NCBI GenBank assembly: GCA_937923945.1
Contig: CALDWC010000077.1
Span: 1-5,565 of the forward strand
Reading direction: 5' to 3'
DNA length: 5,565 bases
Source: an uncultured Treponema sp.
GTDB taxonomy: Bacteria; Spirochaetota; Spirochaetia; Treponematales; Treponemataceae
The notes under the pieces were generated by a model, which was given only the letters and a program-made list of their open reading frames with translations, was not told where the DNA came from and did not search any database. Positions 5,507 through 5,565 of this stretch are shown here, one piece after another. The position numbers were made by a program, and so were the translations under genes. Each line of letters opens with the position of its first letter. The stretch's first letter is position 1.

Positions 5507-5565
5507 TTAATTCAATCGAGAATTGAGGGCATCTTTCAAAAATGTCCAGCGCCACTTATACTGAA
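5507..5565 (-). CDS. Possible C-terminal end of a minus-strand gene, perhaps a transposase (partial)
   Basis: One minus-strand frame entering from the right edge reads QYKWRWTFLKDALNSRLN then TAA (5507-5509), while the other two frames hit stops within 30 bases. The stop lies inside a stretch whose plus-strand form, GGGAGGCACTGATTAAT (5495-5511), looks like the terminal inverted repeat of some insertion sequences, where a transposase stop codon often lies in the repeat. Only 18 codons are visible, so neither the gene nor the family can be named. It is consistent with the bidirectional terminator located 120-150 bp downstream. Confidence 0.25.
   Translation of the reverse strand, partial: QYKWRWTFLKDALNSRLN

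Noticed and set aside
5512..5548. Small hairpins near the right edge (AATTC/GAATT; GGGCAT/ATGTCC)
   Set aside because: The stems are 5-6 bp with competing pairings and no T tract, so they cannot be told from chance.

Overview
The window reads as ordinary chromosome from a moderately AT-rich bacterium, most likely a spirochaete of the Treponema group. The basis is the partial membrane-anchored, very long coiled-coil protein at the left edge, of the kind annotated as 'SpiroCoCo' in treponemes, together with the style of the housekeeping proteins. The genus is an inference from protein style, since no database search could be run.

Layout: (1) 1-1128, minus strand: N-terminal 376 residues of a coiled-coil protein whose C-terminus lies beyond the left edge. 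(2) 1129-1232: a 104-bp divergent spacer with a good sigma70-type promoter for the leftward gene and G-rich Shine-Dalgarno sequences for both genes. (3) 1233-2274, plus strand: a DivIC/FtsB-like septum-formation protein with an unusual second membrane segment, overlapping by 38 bp a Sua5/YrdC/TsaC-family L-threonylcarbamoyladenylate synthase. (4) 2267-3460, minus strand: a cation diffusion facilitator with an Asn/Asp/Asp/Asp metal site that suggests manganese. It meets the Sua5-family gene tail to tail with an 8-bp overlap. (5) 3463-3735, minus strand: xseB, exonuclease VII small subunit, 2 nt upstream of the transporter gene and behind a near-consensus promoter that implies an almost leaderless mRNA. 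(6) 3817-5262, minus strand: murD. (7) 5263-5565: intergenic DNA holding possible murD promoter elements, a bidirectional terminator hairpin, a perfect 11-bp-stem palindrome, and what may be the last codons of another minus-strand gene (possibly a transposase) entering from the right edge.

The genes are mainly housekeeping: peptidoglycan precursor synthesis (murD), division (DivIC-like), tRNA t6A modification (Sua5/TsaC), DNA repair (xseB) and metal homeostasis (CDF). xseB and the CDF gene probably form one operon, and the DivIC-like and Sua5-family genes another. I see no CRISPR array, tRNA, rRNA, toxin-antitoxin pair or defence cluster, and no clear undescribed system. The points most worth a second look are the two-TM DivIC-like protein, the repeated prediction of very short 5' leaders, and the right-edge palindrome with its possible mobile-element boundary.
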